A stretch of 64,000 nucleotides of DNA. Source: Streptomyces rubiginosohelvolus. Lineage in GTDB: Bacteria; Actinomycetota; Actinomycetes; Streptomycetales; Streptomycetaceae. The first letter of the stretch is position 1; every line of letters begins with the position of its first letter. The stretch spans positions 868,001 to 932,000 of the forward strand of contig NZ_BMTW01000001.1 in the NCBI RefSeq assembly GCF_014649875.1, read 5' to 3'. This document shows positions 37,778 through 46,840 of this stretch, in pieces. A program made the translations under genes and the position numbers. The notes beneath the pieces are model-generated. The model saw only the letters and a list, made by a program, of their open reading frames with translations. It did not search any database and had not been told where the DNA came from.

Positions 37778-38131
37778 TCAGTCGGTGGCGGCGACAGCCT
37801 CGTCGACCGTGGTGTGAATCGGGAACACCTTGGTCAGACCCGTGATCCGGAAGATCTTGAGAATGCGCTCCTGGTTGCAGACCAGGCGCAGTGAGCCCTC
37901 ATGGGCCCGGACACGCTTCAAGCCACCCACGAGCACGCCGAGGCCGGTGGAGTCGAGGAAGTCGACGCCTTCCATGTCGACAACCAAGTGGTAGCTGCCG
38001 TCATTCACCAACTCGACCAACTGCTCGCGCAGCTTGGGCGCGGTATACACATCAATCTCGCCACCGACCTCGACGACCGTACGGTCGCCACCAGGGCCGG
38101 ACACATTGCGAGTCGACAGGGACAGGTCCAC
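37778..38131 (-). CDS. bldG: Anti-anti-sigma factor BldG
   Basis: A 117-residue STAS-domain protein (SpoIIAA/RsbV family). The phosphorylatable serine is in [19 protein letters not shown] (about residue 57). [38 protein letters not shown] gives the typical first strands. BldG is required for aerial mycelium formation and antibiotic production in Streptomyces; dephosphorylated BldG captures anti-sigma factors and so releases stress and developmental sigma factors. The gene is followed by its anti-sigma partner and is divergent from a helicase gene; the 79-base intergenic region must contain both promoters. Confidence 0.97.
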   Translation of the reverse strand: MDLSLSTRNVSGPGGDRTVVEVGGEIDVYTAPKLREQLVELVNDGSYHLVVDMEGVDFLDSTGLGVLVGGLKRVRAHEGSLRLVCNQERILKIFRITGLTKVFPIHTTVDEAVAATD

Positions 38132-38210
38132 GGATCCTCCAGCACCTTGCTATCGAGCGGTCGCCCCTCGGTCTCCCCGACGGAGGCCAGGGGACGGATC
38201 GCCAGCCGCG

Positions 38211-40691
38211 ATGGCATTCAATCACTTACCAGCAGCCATGCACGACGCCTTGGGACCATTGTCCGTCACGCCAGTGACACACTCGGTGCCGATGGCCAAG
38301 AATCACCGTCCCGGACGACCAGCCGAGAGCAGGGGCTCGCGCCCCTCTCCCGCCATGATCCTCGACCGGCTCGCCACAGGGGCGGGCCGGGCCGCGCGCA
38401 TCACTCATACGGAGCACCTGCCCCCGAGATCGGGAACCCATGCCATCTGGCCGGATCGCGTGCGGCCAGAAGTGATCTCGGCGATCGAAAAAGCCGGGAT
38501 CGACCATCCGTGGGCGCATCAGGCGGCCGCGGCCGAGCACGCTCTGGACGGCGAATCGGTCGTGATCGCCACCGGCACGGCCTCCGGAAAGTCCCTCGCG
38601 TACCTGGCGCCGGTCCTCAGCACCCTCCTGGACGGCTCGGAGGCCCCGAACGGCCGCGGGGCCACCGCCCTGTACCTCGCCCCCACCAAGGCCCTGGCAG
38701 CCGACCAGCGACGCTCGGTGAAAGCGCTGGCGGCCCCGCTCGGCAACGCCGTCAGGCCCGCGGTCTACGACGGCGACACCCCGGTCGAGGAACGCGAATG
38801 GGTACGGCAGTACGCCAACTACGTCCTGACCAACCCCGACATGCTGCACCGCGGCATCCTGCCCTCCCATCCCCGCTGGTCCTCGTTCCTGCGCGCCCTG
38901 CGGTTCGTCGTGATCGACGAGTGCCACACCTACCGGGGCGTCTTCGGCTCCCATGTCGCCCAGGTACTGCGCCGTCTGCGCCGCCTGAGTGCCCGTTACG
39001 GGGCCGATCCGGTCTTCCTGCTCGCCTCGGCCACGGCGGCGGACCCCGCGGTCGCAGCCGGGCGTCTGACGGGCCTGCCGGTCGTCGAGGTGTCCGACGA
39101 CGCCTCCCCGCGCGGCGAGCTGGTCTTCGCCCTGTGGGAACCCCCGCTGACCGACCTGCACGGCGAGAAGGGCGCCCCCGTACGCCGTACCGCGACGGCC
39201 GAGACCGCCGACCTGCTCACCGACCTGACCCTCCAGGGCGTCCGCTCGGTCGCCTTCGTACGCTCCCGGCGTGGCGCGGAGCTGATCTCGGTGATCGCCA
39301 AGGAGCGCCTCGCGGAGGTCGACCGCTCGCTGCCGAAGCGGGTCGCCGCCTATCGCGGGGGTTACCTCCCCGAGGAGCGCCGGGCCCTGGAGCGGGCGTT
39401 GCACTCCGGCGAGCTGCTCGGCCTGGCGGCCACCACCGCCCTGGAACTCGGCATCGACGTCTCCGGCCTCGACTCGGTGGTCATCTGCGGCTACCCGGGC
39501 ACACGGGCCTCCCTCTGGCAGCAGGCGGGCCGCGCCGGCCGCTCGGGGGAGGGCGCCCTGGCCGTCCTCGTGGCCCGGGACGACCCGCTGGACACCTATC
39601 TGGTGCACCACCCGGAGGCGCTGTTCCGGCAGCCCGTCGAGTCGACGGTGCTGGACCCGGACAACCCCTACGTCCTGGCCCCCCACCTCTGCGCCGCGGC
39701 CGCCGAACTCCCCCTCACCGAAGCAGACATCGCGCTCTTCGGCCCCGCCGTGCCCGAACTGCTGCCACAACTGGAGGCGGCGAAACTGCTGCGCAGACGG
39801 GCGTCGGGCTGGCACTGGACCCGCCGCGAACGGGCCGCCGACCTCGCCGACATCCGAGGCGGGGGCGGCCGCCCCGTCCAGATCGTCGAGGAGGGCACCG
39901 GCCGACTGCTGGGCACCGTCGACGCGGCCGCCGCCCACACGGCCGTCCACGAGGGGGCCGTCCACCTCCATCAGGGCCGCACCCACCTGGTCCGGAAACT
40001 GGACCTGGAGGACTCCGTGGCCCTCGTCGAACAGGCCGAACCCCCGTATTCGACAGTCGCCCGCGACACCACCGCCATCACCGTCCTGGAGACCGACACC
40101 GAGATCCCCTGGGGTCAGGGCCGGCTCTGCTACGGCTCCGTCGAGGTCACCAATCAGGTCGTCTCCTTCCTCCGCCGCAAACTGATCACCGGGGAGGTCC
40201 TGGGCGAGACCAAGCTCGACCTGCCGCCCCGCACCCTGCGCACCCGTGCCGTCTGGTGGACGGTCACCGAGGACCAACTCGACGCCGCCCGCATCAATCC
40301 GGAGATCCTCGGCGGCGCGCTCCACGCCGCCGAACACGCCTCGATCGGACTCCTCCCCCTCTTCGCCACCTGCGACCGCTGGGACATCGGCGGCGTCTCC
40401 GTACCCCTGCACCCGGACACCCTCCTGCCGACGGTCTTCGTGTACGACGGTCACCCCGGAGGCGCCGGATTCGCCGAGCGGGCCTTCCACACCGCCCGTG
40501 CCTGGCTGACGGCGACCCGGGAGGCCATCGCGTCCTGCGAGTGCGAGGCGGGCTGCCCCTCCTGCATCCAGTCCCCCAAGTGCGGCAACGGCAACGAGCC
40601 CCTGCACAAACGCGGAGCCGTACGCCTCCTCACCGAACTCCTCAGGGCCGCCCCCGCGGAACCGGACGAACCGACCGCCCCGGCGGACTGA
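38211..40691 (+). CDS. DEAD/DEAH-box helicase with DUF1998 (Hrq1/MrfA-like)
   Basis: An 826-residue superfamily 2 helicase, likely 3'-5' and DNA repair-linked. Walker A is VIATGTASGKSLAYLAPVL (about residue 118), motif Ia is APTKALAADQ, motif II is VIDECHTYRG (D-E-C-H), motif III is LLASATAADP and motif VI is WQQAGRAGRSGEGAL. The C-terminal DUF1998/MZB domain carries four cysteines in SCECEAGCPSCIQSPKCGNGN (about 780), the metal site of MrfA/Hrq1 proteins that repair mitomycin-type lesions. The start is ATG 38211 (MAFNHLPAA); the open frame extends to 38034 over the divergent bldG and is not coding there. It is convergent with the tad cluster. Confidence 0.93.
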   Translation: MAFNHLPAAMHDALGPLSVTPVTHSVPMAKNHRPGRPAESRGSRPSPAMILDRLATGAGRAARITHTEHLPPRSGTHAIWPDRVRPEVISAIEKAGIDHPWAHQAAAAEHALDGESVVIATGTASGKSLAYLAPVLSTLLDGSEAPNGRGATALYLAPTKALAADQRRSVKALAAPLGNAVRPAVYDGDTPVEEREWVRQYANYVLTNPDMLHRGILPSHPRWSSFLRALRFVVIDECHTYRGVFGSHVAQVLRRLRRLSARYGADPVFLLASATAADPAVAAGRLTGLPVVEVSDDASPRGELVFALWEPPLTDLHGEKGAPVRRTATAETADLLTDLTLQGVRSVAFVRSRRGAELISVIAKERLAEVDRSLPKRVAAYRGGYLPEERRALERALHSGELLGLAATTALELGIDVSGLDSVVICGYPGTRASLWQQAGRAGRSGEGALAVLVARDDPLDTYLVHHPEALFRQPVESTVLDPDNPYVLAPHLCAAAAELPLTEADIALFGPAVPELLPQLEAAKLLRRRASGWHWTRRERAADLADIRGGGGRPVQIVEEGTGRLLGTVDAAAAHTAVHEGAVHLHQGRTHLVRKLDLEDSVALVEQAEPPYSTVARDTTAITVLETDTEIPWGQGRLCYGSVEVTNQVVSFLRRKLITGEVLGETKLDLPPRTLRTRAVWWTVTEDQLDAARINPEILGGALHAAEHASIGLLPLFATCDRWDIGGVSVPLHPDTLLPTVFVYDGHPGGAGFAERAFHTARAWLTATREAIASCECEAGCPSCIQSPKCGNGNEPLHKRGAVRLLTELLRAAPAEPDEPTAPAD

Positions 40692-40728
40692 CCCGACGAG
40701 GAGGAAACCGACGGACACCGACGAGACG

Positions 40729-41238
40729 TCAGGACCCGGCAGACTCCCACCCGGACCCTGAGCCGAGGGACCCGCCGGAGGCCGGACCCGGAGGCCCGCC
40801 GAAGGAACCTGCCGGAGCCGGGACAGGGGGATCGGTCGGAGCCAGGACGAGGGGATCCGTCGAAGCCAGGACGGGGGGATCGGTCGGAGCCCCGGCCGAG
40901 GGACCCGCCGGAGGCCCGGCCCGGGCCCTGACGGTGGGTAGGTAGGGCCCGAATCCCGCGCGGGCGGTCACATCGGCGACCTCCCCCTGCACCGCGCAGC
41001 GAACGACCGCTGCGTCCTGCGCCAGAGCCACTCTCCGGGCCGCCTCACACGCGGCCTCCGTCCCCTCCAACGCCCGGTCCGCCGCCGCCAGGGCCGCCAG
41101 ATCCGCGGCCCCGCCCGCCCGGTGACGGGCAGCCACGGCCTGTCCCAGCGCGAGCACCACGGCGAACACGGTGCACAGTCCGGCCGCGGTCACAGCCACC
41201 CACACGGTCGCCAAGCCCCGGTCCGCACCACGGCTCAT
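40729..41238 (-). CDS. TadE/Rv3654c-like protein of the tad cluster
   Basis: A 169-residue membrane-anchored pseudopilin-type protein. The N-terminus MSRGADRGLATVWVAVTAAGLCTVFAVVLALGQAVAARHRAGGAADLAALAAA has the DRG-(A/S)xx entry into a hydrophobic helix and a helical stalk, followed by CEAARRVAL. It matches the small helicase/secretion neighbourhood TadE-like proteins of actinobacteria. The C-terminal 60 residues are Pro/Thr/Ala-rich and encoded by the 24-bp repeats. The frame is open further upstream to 41511, but that part is a low-complexity CCCGG repeat. It is the last gene of the tad operon, and its stop faces the helicase stop 37 bases away. Confidence 0.8.
   Translation of the reverse strand: MSRGADRGLATVWVAVTAAGLCTVFAVVLALGQAVAARHRAGGAADLAALAAADRALEGTEAACEAARRVALAQDAAVVRCAVQGEVADVTARAGFGPYLPTVRARAGPPAGPSAGAPTDPPVLASTDPLVLAPTDPPVPAPAGSFGGPPGPASGGSLGSGSGWESAGS
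40817..40888 (-). repeat. Three tandem 24-bp repeats coding a Pro/Thr/Ala tail
   Basis: Units at 40817-40840, 40841-40864 and 40865-40888 (GCCAGGACGRGGGGATCSGTCGRA type) differ at only a few bases. They encode the repeated octapeptide of the type D-P-x-V-L-A-x-T at the C-terminus of the TadE-like protein. Likely a slippage-expanded, cell-surface flexible tail. Confidence 0.85.
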
Positions 41239-41399
41239 GCCCGTGCGCCGGCCCCGGTCCGGGCCCTGGCCCCGGCCCAGGCTCGGGTCCCGGCCTGAGC
41301 CCTGGCCCAGGCCCCAACCGCAGTCCCACCGCCGCAACGCGCCCCGCCCCACGCCCAGGCCAAGGGCACCCAGCCCCGGGCCCCCAAGCCCCCTCGCCC

Positions 41400-41897
41400 T
41401 CATGGCGCGGCACCCCCCACCGTGTCCTCCGCCAGGGCAGCCGCCTCGGCGCTCAACGTCAGGGCCAGCACCCCCGGGCCCCGGGTCGGCGCCTCCACGC
41501 GGACGCGCCACAGATCTCCCGCCCGCCCCATCTCGACCCGGGCCCCCGGGGGCGCCGTATCACGCGCGGCATCCAGCACCGCCGTCTCCGGCTCCGAACG
41601 AGCCACGGCCCGAGCCCCTGCCCGTGCCGCATCCACGCACCGGATCTGGTCCGCGGCAGCCATCAACGCCCAGAGCAGGGCCAGGGCGAACGCCACCAGC
41701 ACCGGGATCGCCACAGCCGCCTCCGCGGTCACCGCGCCCCGGTCGCCGGCCCGGCCACCGCGCGGGGACCGCCCCCGGTACCGCCCCCGAGCGGCACCCC
41801 GCGAGAGCCCCCGGCCGAGACACCGGAAGAGGCACCGGCACCTTTCCGTGGACCGGGCCCCCGGACCTGGCCCCGGCCGATTCTCAGAACTTCGCAT
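41400..41897 (-). CDS. TadE-family pilus-assembly pseudopilin
   Basis: A 165-residue protein. The diagnostic TadE segment GDRGAVTAEAAVAIPVLVAFALALLWALMAAADQIRCVDAARAGARAVAR sits at about residues 50-100; the Glu in TAEAA is the prepilin-type +5 glutamate. The Arg-rich first 50 residues are unusually long, so the true start may be internal, but no better ribosome site stands out. The gene overlaps the pilin-like gene upstream by 14 bases. TadE proteins are minor pseudopilins of the tad (tight adherence) secretion apparatus. Confidence 0.82.
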   Translation of the reverse strand: MRSSENRPGPGPGARSTERCRCLFRCLGRGLSRGAARGRYRGRSPRGGRAGDRGAVTAEAAVAIPVLVAFALALLWALMAAADQIRCVDAARAGARAVARSEPETAVLDAARDTAPPGARVEMGRAGDLWRVRVEAPTRGPGVLALTLSAEAAALAEDTVGGAAP

Positions 41898-42150
41898 CGA
41901 GTGCGTCCTCGACCAGTGACTGCAGCGCCGACAGCACCGGCCCGCTGTTCACCACCTTGTAGAGCACCGCCGCGAAGGCACACGCCGCGATCGTTCCCAC
42001 CGCGTACTCGGAAGTGGTCATCCCCCGATCGGACCGGCCGAGCCGACCCGCCCACCGCACGGACCACTTCGCCCGCCGGTCCGGCCACCCCGTGAACAGC
42101 CGTCCCCCGCGCACAGCGCCGACGGCCCGGTCCCAGAACTTCGTTTCCAT
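41884..42150 (-). CDS. DUF4244 Flp-type pilin-like protein
   Basis: An 88-residue candidate major pilin. A 42-residue basic leader ends RSDRGMTTSEYAVGTIAACAFAAVLYKVVNSGPV: cleavage after Gly would leave MTTSEYAVGT with Glu at +5, the class IVb (Flp) prepilin pattern, followed by a 20-residue hydrophobic helix. No prepilin peptidase gene is visible in the window, so processing must use a distant enzyme. Located between tadC and the tadE gene, as in other actinobacteria. The ATG at 42150 is the start. Confidence 0.88.
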   Translation of the reverse strand: METKFWDRAVGAVRGGRLFTGWPDRRAKWSVRWAGRLGRSDRGMTTSEYAVGTIAACAFAAVLYKVVNSGPVLSALQSLVEDALDAKF

Positions 42151-42273
42151 TTCATCCCCCGATGAGCATCGATGACGAGCGGGCGCCCGAACGGAACACC
42201 CGTGAGTGACAGCGAAAATGAATGACCGCCAGATCGACCGGCAGGCAGCCGCGGGCCGCGAACCGTGCGCGGC

Positions 42274-43116
42274 CTACCGGCCCGGACCGCCGGTCGCGAG
42301 CAGATCGCCGGCCAGGCCGATGATCACCGGCGCCACCCCGACCGCCAGGAAGGCGGGAAGGAAGCAGAGGCCGACCGGCGCGGTGATCAGCACCCCGGCC
42401 CGTTGCGCCCGTGCCACTGCCGCGGCGGCTCGCTCGGCGCGTATCGACGCGGCCAGCCTGGCAATGGGCTCCGCCGCCGGGGCCCCCGTCGCACCTGCCC
42501 GGTGCAGACAGCGGGCCAGCGGGCCTGCACCCGGTATCTCCCCGAACCGGCCCCACGCCTCGGCCGGTTCGCCGCCGAGCCGGATCTCGACGGCGGTTCG
42601 GGCGAGCCGGTCTCCGACCGGGCCGCCGATGGATCGGCCCACCTCCTCGGCCGCCTCCCGGGGACCGGCCCCGACCGCGACACAGGCGGCCAGCAGATCC
42701 GCGGCCAGGGGGAGCTGCCCGGAGATCACGGCGCGCTCCGGAGGGCTGTGGCCGGGACGGCCACGGGGGCGAGTCCTCTGCCACCGCCACGTCCCGTACG
42801 CCGCGGCCGCCCCGACCGCGCAGCCCAGCACACCGCCGACCAGAATCCATCCGGTCAGCCAGGCCCCGCCCGGAGCCGCCCACCGCCGAGCGCCCTCGGA
42901 AAGGCGCGGACCACCGCTCGACCTGAGCCGCGCGACCAGTCGGCCCCGCCCGCCGGGCCTCGGGGTCGCGTCCACTCCCAACAACTGCGCACCCCGCCCA
43001 CGCATCGCTCGCTTCCGACATCTGGCAGCGATCATGGCTGCCACCTGCGCCACCGCTCCCAGCACCACCGCCGACATCCCCAGGCTGTGGAGAACTTCTC
43101 CGCCCACCGCGTTCAC
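42274..43116 (-). CDS. tadC: Type II secretion F-family protein TadC
   Basis: A 280-residue inner-membrane platform protein with an N-terminal hydrophobic segment, a middle helix pair (about 82-105) and the GspF-like cytoplasmic domain LPLAADLLAACVAVGAGPREAAEEVGRSIGGPVG. The C-terminal ITAPVGLCFLPAFLAVGVAPVIIGLAGD is typical of T2SF proteins. The start GTG 43116 overlaps the TadB stop by GTGA, so it is translationally coupled. The longer frame to 43890 is the antisense shadow region of tadB. Confidence 0.9.
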   Translation of the reverse strand: MNAVGGEVLHSLGMSAVVLGAVAQVAAMIAARCRKRAMRGRGAQLLGVDATPRPGGRGRLVARLRSSGGPRLSEGARRWAAPGGAWLTGWILVGGVLGCAVGAAAAYGTWRWQRTRPRGRPGHSPPERAVISGQLPLAADLLAACVAVGAGPREAAEEVGRSIGGPVGDRLARTAVEIRLGGEPAEAWGRFGEIPGAGPLARCLHRAGATGAPAAEPIARLAASIRAERAAAAVARAQRAGVLITAPVGLCFLPAFLAVGVAPVIIGLAGDLLATGGPGR

Positions 43117-44060
43117 GCCGCCTCCCCTCCGCGCACGATTCGGCGGGCCCAGTACAGCCCGGCCGCCTCCAGGAAGGAGCCCACCGCCAGACACGCCAGG
43201 CCGCCCGGGGTGTGCAGCAGTACGCGGAGGGGCTCGGCACCGAGGGCCGCACCCAACCCCAGACCCGCGACGGGAAGCAGTGCCAGGACCACGACCGTCG
43301 ACCACGCCCCCGCCAGCTGGGCGCGCAACTCGTCCCGTTTGCGCCGGTCCTCCCGCAGCGCGGCCTCCAGGCGCTCCAGCCCGGTCGCCAGGCCCGCCCC
43401 GCCGTCCACGGCCACCCGCCAGCACGCGGCCATCCCGGACAGGCCGCCCATCCCCGGGCTCTCCGCCGCCTGCCGCAACGCGGCCGGCACATCGCCGCCG
43501 AACCGTGCCGCCGCCAGCACCGCCGCCTCCGCCTCCCCCAGCCTGCTGCCGGAGGCGCCCGCCGCCGCAGATCCGTCTTCCGCGAGGCCTTCTCTCAGGG
43601 CTACGAGCAACGCCTGCCCCGGCTCGCGCCCGGCCCGAAGCTCCCCGACCACGGCTCCGCACAACGCCGCGACCGCGATCGCGCCCCTCTCCGCCTCCTG
43701 CGCTCCAGCCCGCCTCAGCAGCCATCGGCGTACCAGCGGGACCACCATGGCTCCCGCGACCAGCGGCAGCACCGAACTCCCCAGCACCGCGAGGACGACC
43801 GCGCCCGGAACGCACCACCACTCCCGACGCTTTCGGGCCGCTTCCGTCAGGCGCCCCCATGCCTCGACCAGACGTAACGACCGGCCCCACGTCCTACGCG
43901 GCTCGGGCGGAGCGTCCACGAACAGCACCCGCGCCCGCCGGACGCCCGGGTCCCGCGTCATCGCGAGCCACACCGCCGATCCCGCGCAGAGAGCCACCGC
44001 GTGAGCCCCGTACGCCGATGTCACCGCTGCCGCCGTCGTCGTCATCTCCATCGCCGTCAC
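43113..44060 (-). CDS. tadB: Type II secretion F-family protein TadB
   Basis: A 315-residue membrane protein paired with TadC. Hydrophobic segments lie at about 14-34, 78-112, 258-280 and 285-305. The GspF-type domain ALCGAVVGELRAGREPGQALLVALREGL...FGGDVPAALRQAAESPGMGGLSGMAACWRVAVDGGAGLATGLERLEAAL is intact. The start GTG 44060 gives a 4-base GTGA overlap with tadA; ATG 44051 is an alternative. TadB and TadC form the membrane platform on which the TadA motor acts. Confidence 0.9.
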   Translation of the reverse strand: MTAMEMTTTAAAVTSAYGAHAVALCAGSAVWLAMTRDPGVRRARVLFVDAPPEPRRTWGRSLRLVEAWGRLTEAARKRREWWCVPGAVVLAVLGSSVLPLVAGAMVVPLVRRWLLRRAGAQEAERGAIAVAALCGAVVGELRAGREPGQALLVALREGLAEDGSAAAGASGSRLGEAEAAVLAAARFGGDVPAALRQAAESPGMGGLSGMAACWRVAVDGGAGLATGLERLEAALREDRRKRDELRAQLAGAWSTVVVLALLPVAGLGLGAALGAEPLRVLLHTPGGLACLAVGSFLEAAGLYWARRIVRGGEAA

Positions 44061-45205
44061 AGCGCACCCCCGATCAGCGACCGCAGCCGTTCCCATCCCC
44101 GCTCCGGAACGAAGCCCCCGACGCCCCAGCTCAGGGCCGGGACCGTGAGGACGAGACCCGCGGCATCCCGCTCCAGGACGTGCACCTCGGCGACCCGTCG
44201 TTGCCCCGCACGATCCCGTGCGAGATGAACGACCACCGAGAGCGCAGCCGACAACTGGCTGTGCAGGGCGACCCGGTCGAGGCCGGCCGCGGTGCCCAGC
44301 GCCTCCAGTCGGGCGGGGACATGCTCGGCGGCGTTCGCGTGAACGGTGCCGCACCCTCCCTCGTGCCCGGTGTTCAAAGCGGCCAGCAGTTGGGTGACTT
44401 CGGCGCCGCGCACCTCGCCGACCACCAGACGGTCGGGTCTCATGCGCAAGGCCTGCCGCACCAGATCGCGCAACGTCACGCGGCCCGCGCCCTCCTGATT
44501 GGCCGGACGGGACTCCAGGCGGACCACGTGCGGATGGTCCGGTCGCAGTTCGGCGGAGTCCTCGGCGAGCACGATTCGCTCGTTCACACCGACCGCGCCC
44601 AGCAGACTGGAGAGAAGCGTCGTCTTGCCTGCCCCGGTGCCCCCACTGATCACATAGGAGATCCGGGCTTCCACGAGGGCACGCAGGATCCGGTCGCCGC
44701 CCGGCGGCACCGTGCCCGCGTCCACCAACTCCGTGAGCGAGAAGGCCCGCGGCCGCACAACGCGCAGGGAGAGGCAGGTCGAGCCGACGGCCACCGGGGG
44801 CAGTACCGCGTGCATCCGTGTGCCGTCGGGCAGCCGTGCGTCCACCCAGGGCCGTGCGTCGTCCAGCCTCCTGCCGGCCACCGCCGCTAGACGCTGGGCC
44901 AGCCTCCGGACCGCCGCCGCGTCCGAGAAGGTGACGCCCGTCAGTTGGAGCCCGCCGCCCCGGTCCACCCACACCCGGTCCGGTGCGGACACCAGCACAT
45001 CGGTCACCTCGGGATCCGCGAGCAACGGCTCCAGCACGCCCGTGCCGACGAGTTCGCCGCGCAGCTCCTCTGCTGCTCCGAGCACCTCGGCATCCCCCAG
45101 CAGCCGTCCCTGGGCCCGCAGGGCGGCGGCCACTCCCGCCGGTGTGGGAGCGGCACCGCTGCGTGCCAGCCGCTGACGTACGGCGTCGAGCAGTTCGTCC
45201 GTCAT
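44057..45205 (-). CDS. tadA: Secretion ATPase TadA (CpaF)
   Basis: A 382-residue hexameric secretion ATPase of the VirB11/CpaF family. Walker A is [19 protein letters not shown] (about residue 190), the Asp box is [12 protein letters not shown], Walker B is [16 protein letters not shown] and the His box is [18 protein letters not shown]. The N-terminal domain [24 protein letters not shown] is typical. It powers pseudopilus assembly or secretion through TadB/C. The start ATG 45205 overlaps the cpaE stop (ATGA). The frame open to 46123 is a shadow. Confidence 0.96.
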   Translation of the reverse strand: MTDELLDAVRQRLARSGAAPTPAGVAAALRAQGRLLGDAEVLGAAEELRGELVGTGVLEPLLADPEVTDVLVSAPDRVWVDRGGGLQLTGVTFSDAAAVRRLAQRLAAVAGRRLDDARPWVDARLPDGTRMHAVLPPVAVGSTCLSLRVVRPRAFSLTELVDAGTVPPGGDRILRALVEARISYVISGGTGAGKTTLLSSLLGAVGVNERIVLAEDSAELRPDHPHVVRLESRPANQEGAGRVTLRDLVRQALRMRPDRLVVGEVRGAEVTQLLAALNTGHEGGCGTVHANAAEHVPARLEALGTAAGLDRVALHSQLSAALSVVVHLARDRAGQRRVAEVHVLERDAAGLVLTVPALSWGVGGFVPERGWERLRSLIGGAL

Positions 45206-46338
45206 GCCGTCCCTCCCCCGGGCGGGCCGGTCACGGGGCTCGTGTCGCCGGCCACCGCCACCTGGTCCCAGAAAGCTGCGCAGAACCGGGCCAGCGAGCC
45301 CCGGGCGTTGCCACCGGGCGGGGTGCCGTCGTCCTGGGAGTCCAGCAGGCCAGATTCCCAAGGGAGTTCGCCGACGAGCGGAAGACCGACGGCCCGGGCG
45401 ACCCACCGCCCGTCCAGTCCCGACGCATACGGCCCCCGGGGCACCACCCGCAGGTCGTCCAGCACCATTCCGGCCGTGGACGCGACGCGCTTGGCCGCTG
45501 CCACCGCGCGCAGTTCGCCCGGCACCACGAGCAGTCCCAGATCGAGTTGGGCCAAGGCTTCGGCGACTCCCTCGTCGACCCGGCGCGGGAGGTCGACGAC
45601 CACCACTCCGCCGAGTCGGCGCGCGGCGGCGAGGACCGCCCGCATCGCCTGCGGCGGGATCACCACCTCGTCGTCGCGTCCCCAGCTCAGCACCCGCAGC
45701 CCGTGGAGCGCGGGCAGCGAGTCCTCGAGGGCCCCGCCCCCGAGCCGCCCCTTCGACTGCGCGAAATCCGGCCACCGCATGCCCTCGGCCCGTTCGCCGC
45801 CGAGCAGGACGTCGATGCCGCCTCCCAGCGGGTCGGCGTCGATCAGCATCGTCCGCCGACCGGACCTCGCCGCACTCACGGCAAGGGCGCAGGCCAGCGT
45901 CGATGCGCCGGAGCCGCCCCGGCCGCCCATCACGCCGACGGTCAGCGCGGGCCGTCCCACGCCCTCGGCGGCATTGGCGATCTGATCGACGAGCCAGCCC
46001 TCGGAATCCGGCAGCCGCAGCACATACTCGGCCCCGATCTCCACCGCCCGCCGCCATACGTCCGGGTCGTCCTGGTCCCGGCCGACCAGCATCACCCCCT
46101 TCCTCCGGCCGGCGCCCCGGCATCGCGCGGCGGCGTCATCGCCCACCAGCACCATCGGGGCCCGCTCCCAGCTGCCACGACGCCCGGGCGGCCTGTGATG
46201 GACCTCCGGCTCGGCACCGGCCGCCGCGCACAGCCGCAGCAGGTCGTCGAGCAGCTCCACGTCCTCCGTCACGATCAGCGGGCCGCCGCGCCGCCCGCCG
46301 ACGGCCGTCGCCTCTTCCCCTGCGAGGGATCCAGCCAC
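45202..46338 (-). CDS. CpaE-like / septum-site determining ParA-type ATPase (Ssd)
   Basis: A 378-residue protein. An N-terminal receiver-like region (about 20-120, without a clear phosphoacceptor Asp) precedes a MinD/ParA ATPase domain. The deviant Walker A usually has K-G-G-x-G-K; here it reads GVMGGRGGSGASTLACALA, with the catalytic Lys replaced. LIDADPLGGGIDVLLG and VVVDLPRRVD follow. This is the CpaE form that targets tad machinery to cell poles, and the M. tuberculosis counterpart (Rv3660c, Ssd) affects septation. First gene of the tad operon, start GTG 46338 with GGAG upstream. Confidence 0.9.
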   Translation of the reverse strand: MAGSLAGEEATAVGGRRGGPLIVTEDVELLDDLLRLCAAAGAEPEVHHRPPGRRGSWERAPMVLVGDDAAARCRGAGRRKGVMLVGRDQDDPDVWRRAVEIGAEYVLRLPDSEGWLVDQIANAAEGVGRPALTVGVMGGRGGSGASTLACALAVSAARSGRRTMLIDADPLGGGIDVLLGGERAEGMRWPDFAQSKGRLGGGALEDSLPALHGLRVLSWGRDDEVVIPPQAMRAVLAAARRLGGVVVVDLPRRVDEGVAEALAQLDLGLLVVPGELRAVAAAKRVASTAGMVLDDLRVVPRGPYASGLDGRWVARAVGLPLVGELPWESGLLDSQDDGTPPGGNARGSLARFCAAFWDQVAVAGDTSPVTGPPGGGTA

Positions 46339-46840
46339 GATCTCCGCCCCCTTCTCACTGCCCCTTCAGTGCGGTTCGCGGTGTTCTCGGAGCGTTTCCG
46401 AGATGCGCGATTCCGGCCCCCGCGGACTTCGCGGGTGGAATCAACGTGCAGCACGACGGAAAAACATGTGGATCTTGATGAAAAACTGTGGACAACCCCA
46501 GGGTTGTGAATAACTTCGTCACCCATACCAGCGACTTCCGGAGCGCAGCCTCCTGGCTACACACTGTGACGAGAGGAGTCGCACGAAGGCCAGCTCACAC
46601 GATCAGGCCGATGACGGCCAGACGGGAGACATAAGGTGGTTTCCGCCCCTAAAACGCGTCCGGACATGCGACGACCCCCGCCGGGGGGGAGAGCGGGGGT
46701 CGTCCCCACGGCCGACTCGGGGGGGGGAGGAGTCGGACCGGGTTAGCACGGTCGCGAACGATCCGTGACTTCCATGGTGTACCCGAGGCCCTTCTCAGGC
46801 AAACCCACGCGCCGGAGTTTACGCCGAATGGTGGGCCCCT
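46339..46840. other. Divergent promoter region with two consecutive hairpins
   Basis: This 500-base region lies between cpaE and the HAD gene. The section 46430-46520 is AT-richer (GGAAAAACATGTGGATC, GAAAAACTGTGG) and is the likely promoter area of the tad operon. Two hairpins lie side by side at 46671-46703 (ACGACCCCCGC with GCGGGGGTCGT) and 46712-46736 (CCGACTC with GAGTCGG, loop almost all G). They are 100 bases before the HAD start. No gene is visible. Confidence 0.6.

Noticed and set aside
38226..40718. 830-codon open frame on the - strand
   Set aside because: Antisense to the helicase, whose motifs I-VI are all on the + strand.
46671..46736. G-tract hairpins as a quadruplex riboswitch
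   Set aside because: Only one long G run is present in the loop; a quadruplex needs four runs in one strand, so they are listed only as hairpins.
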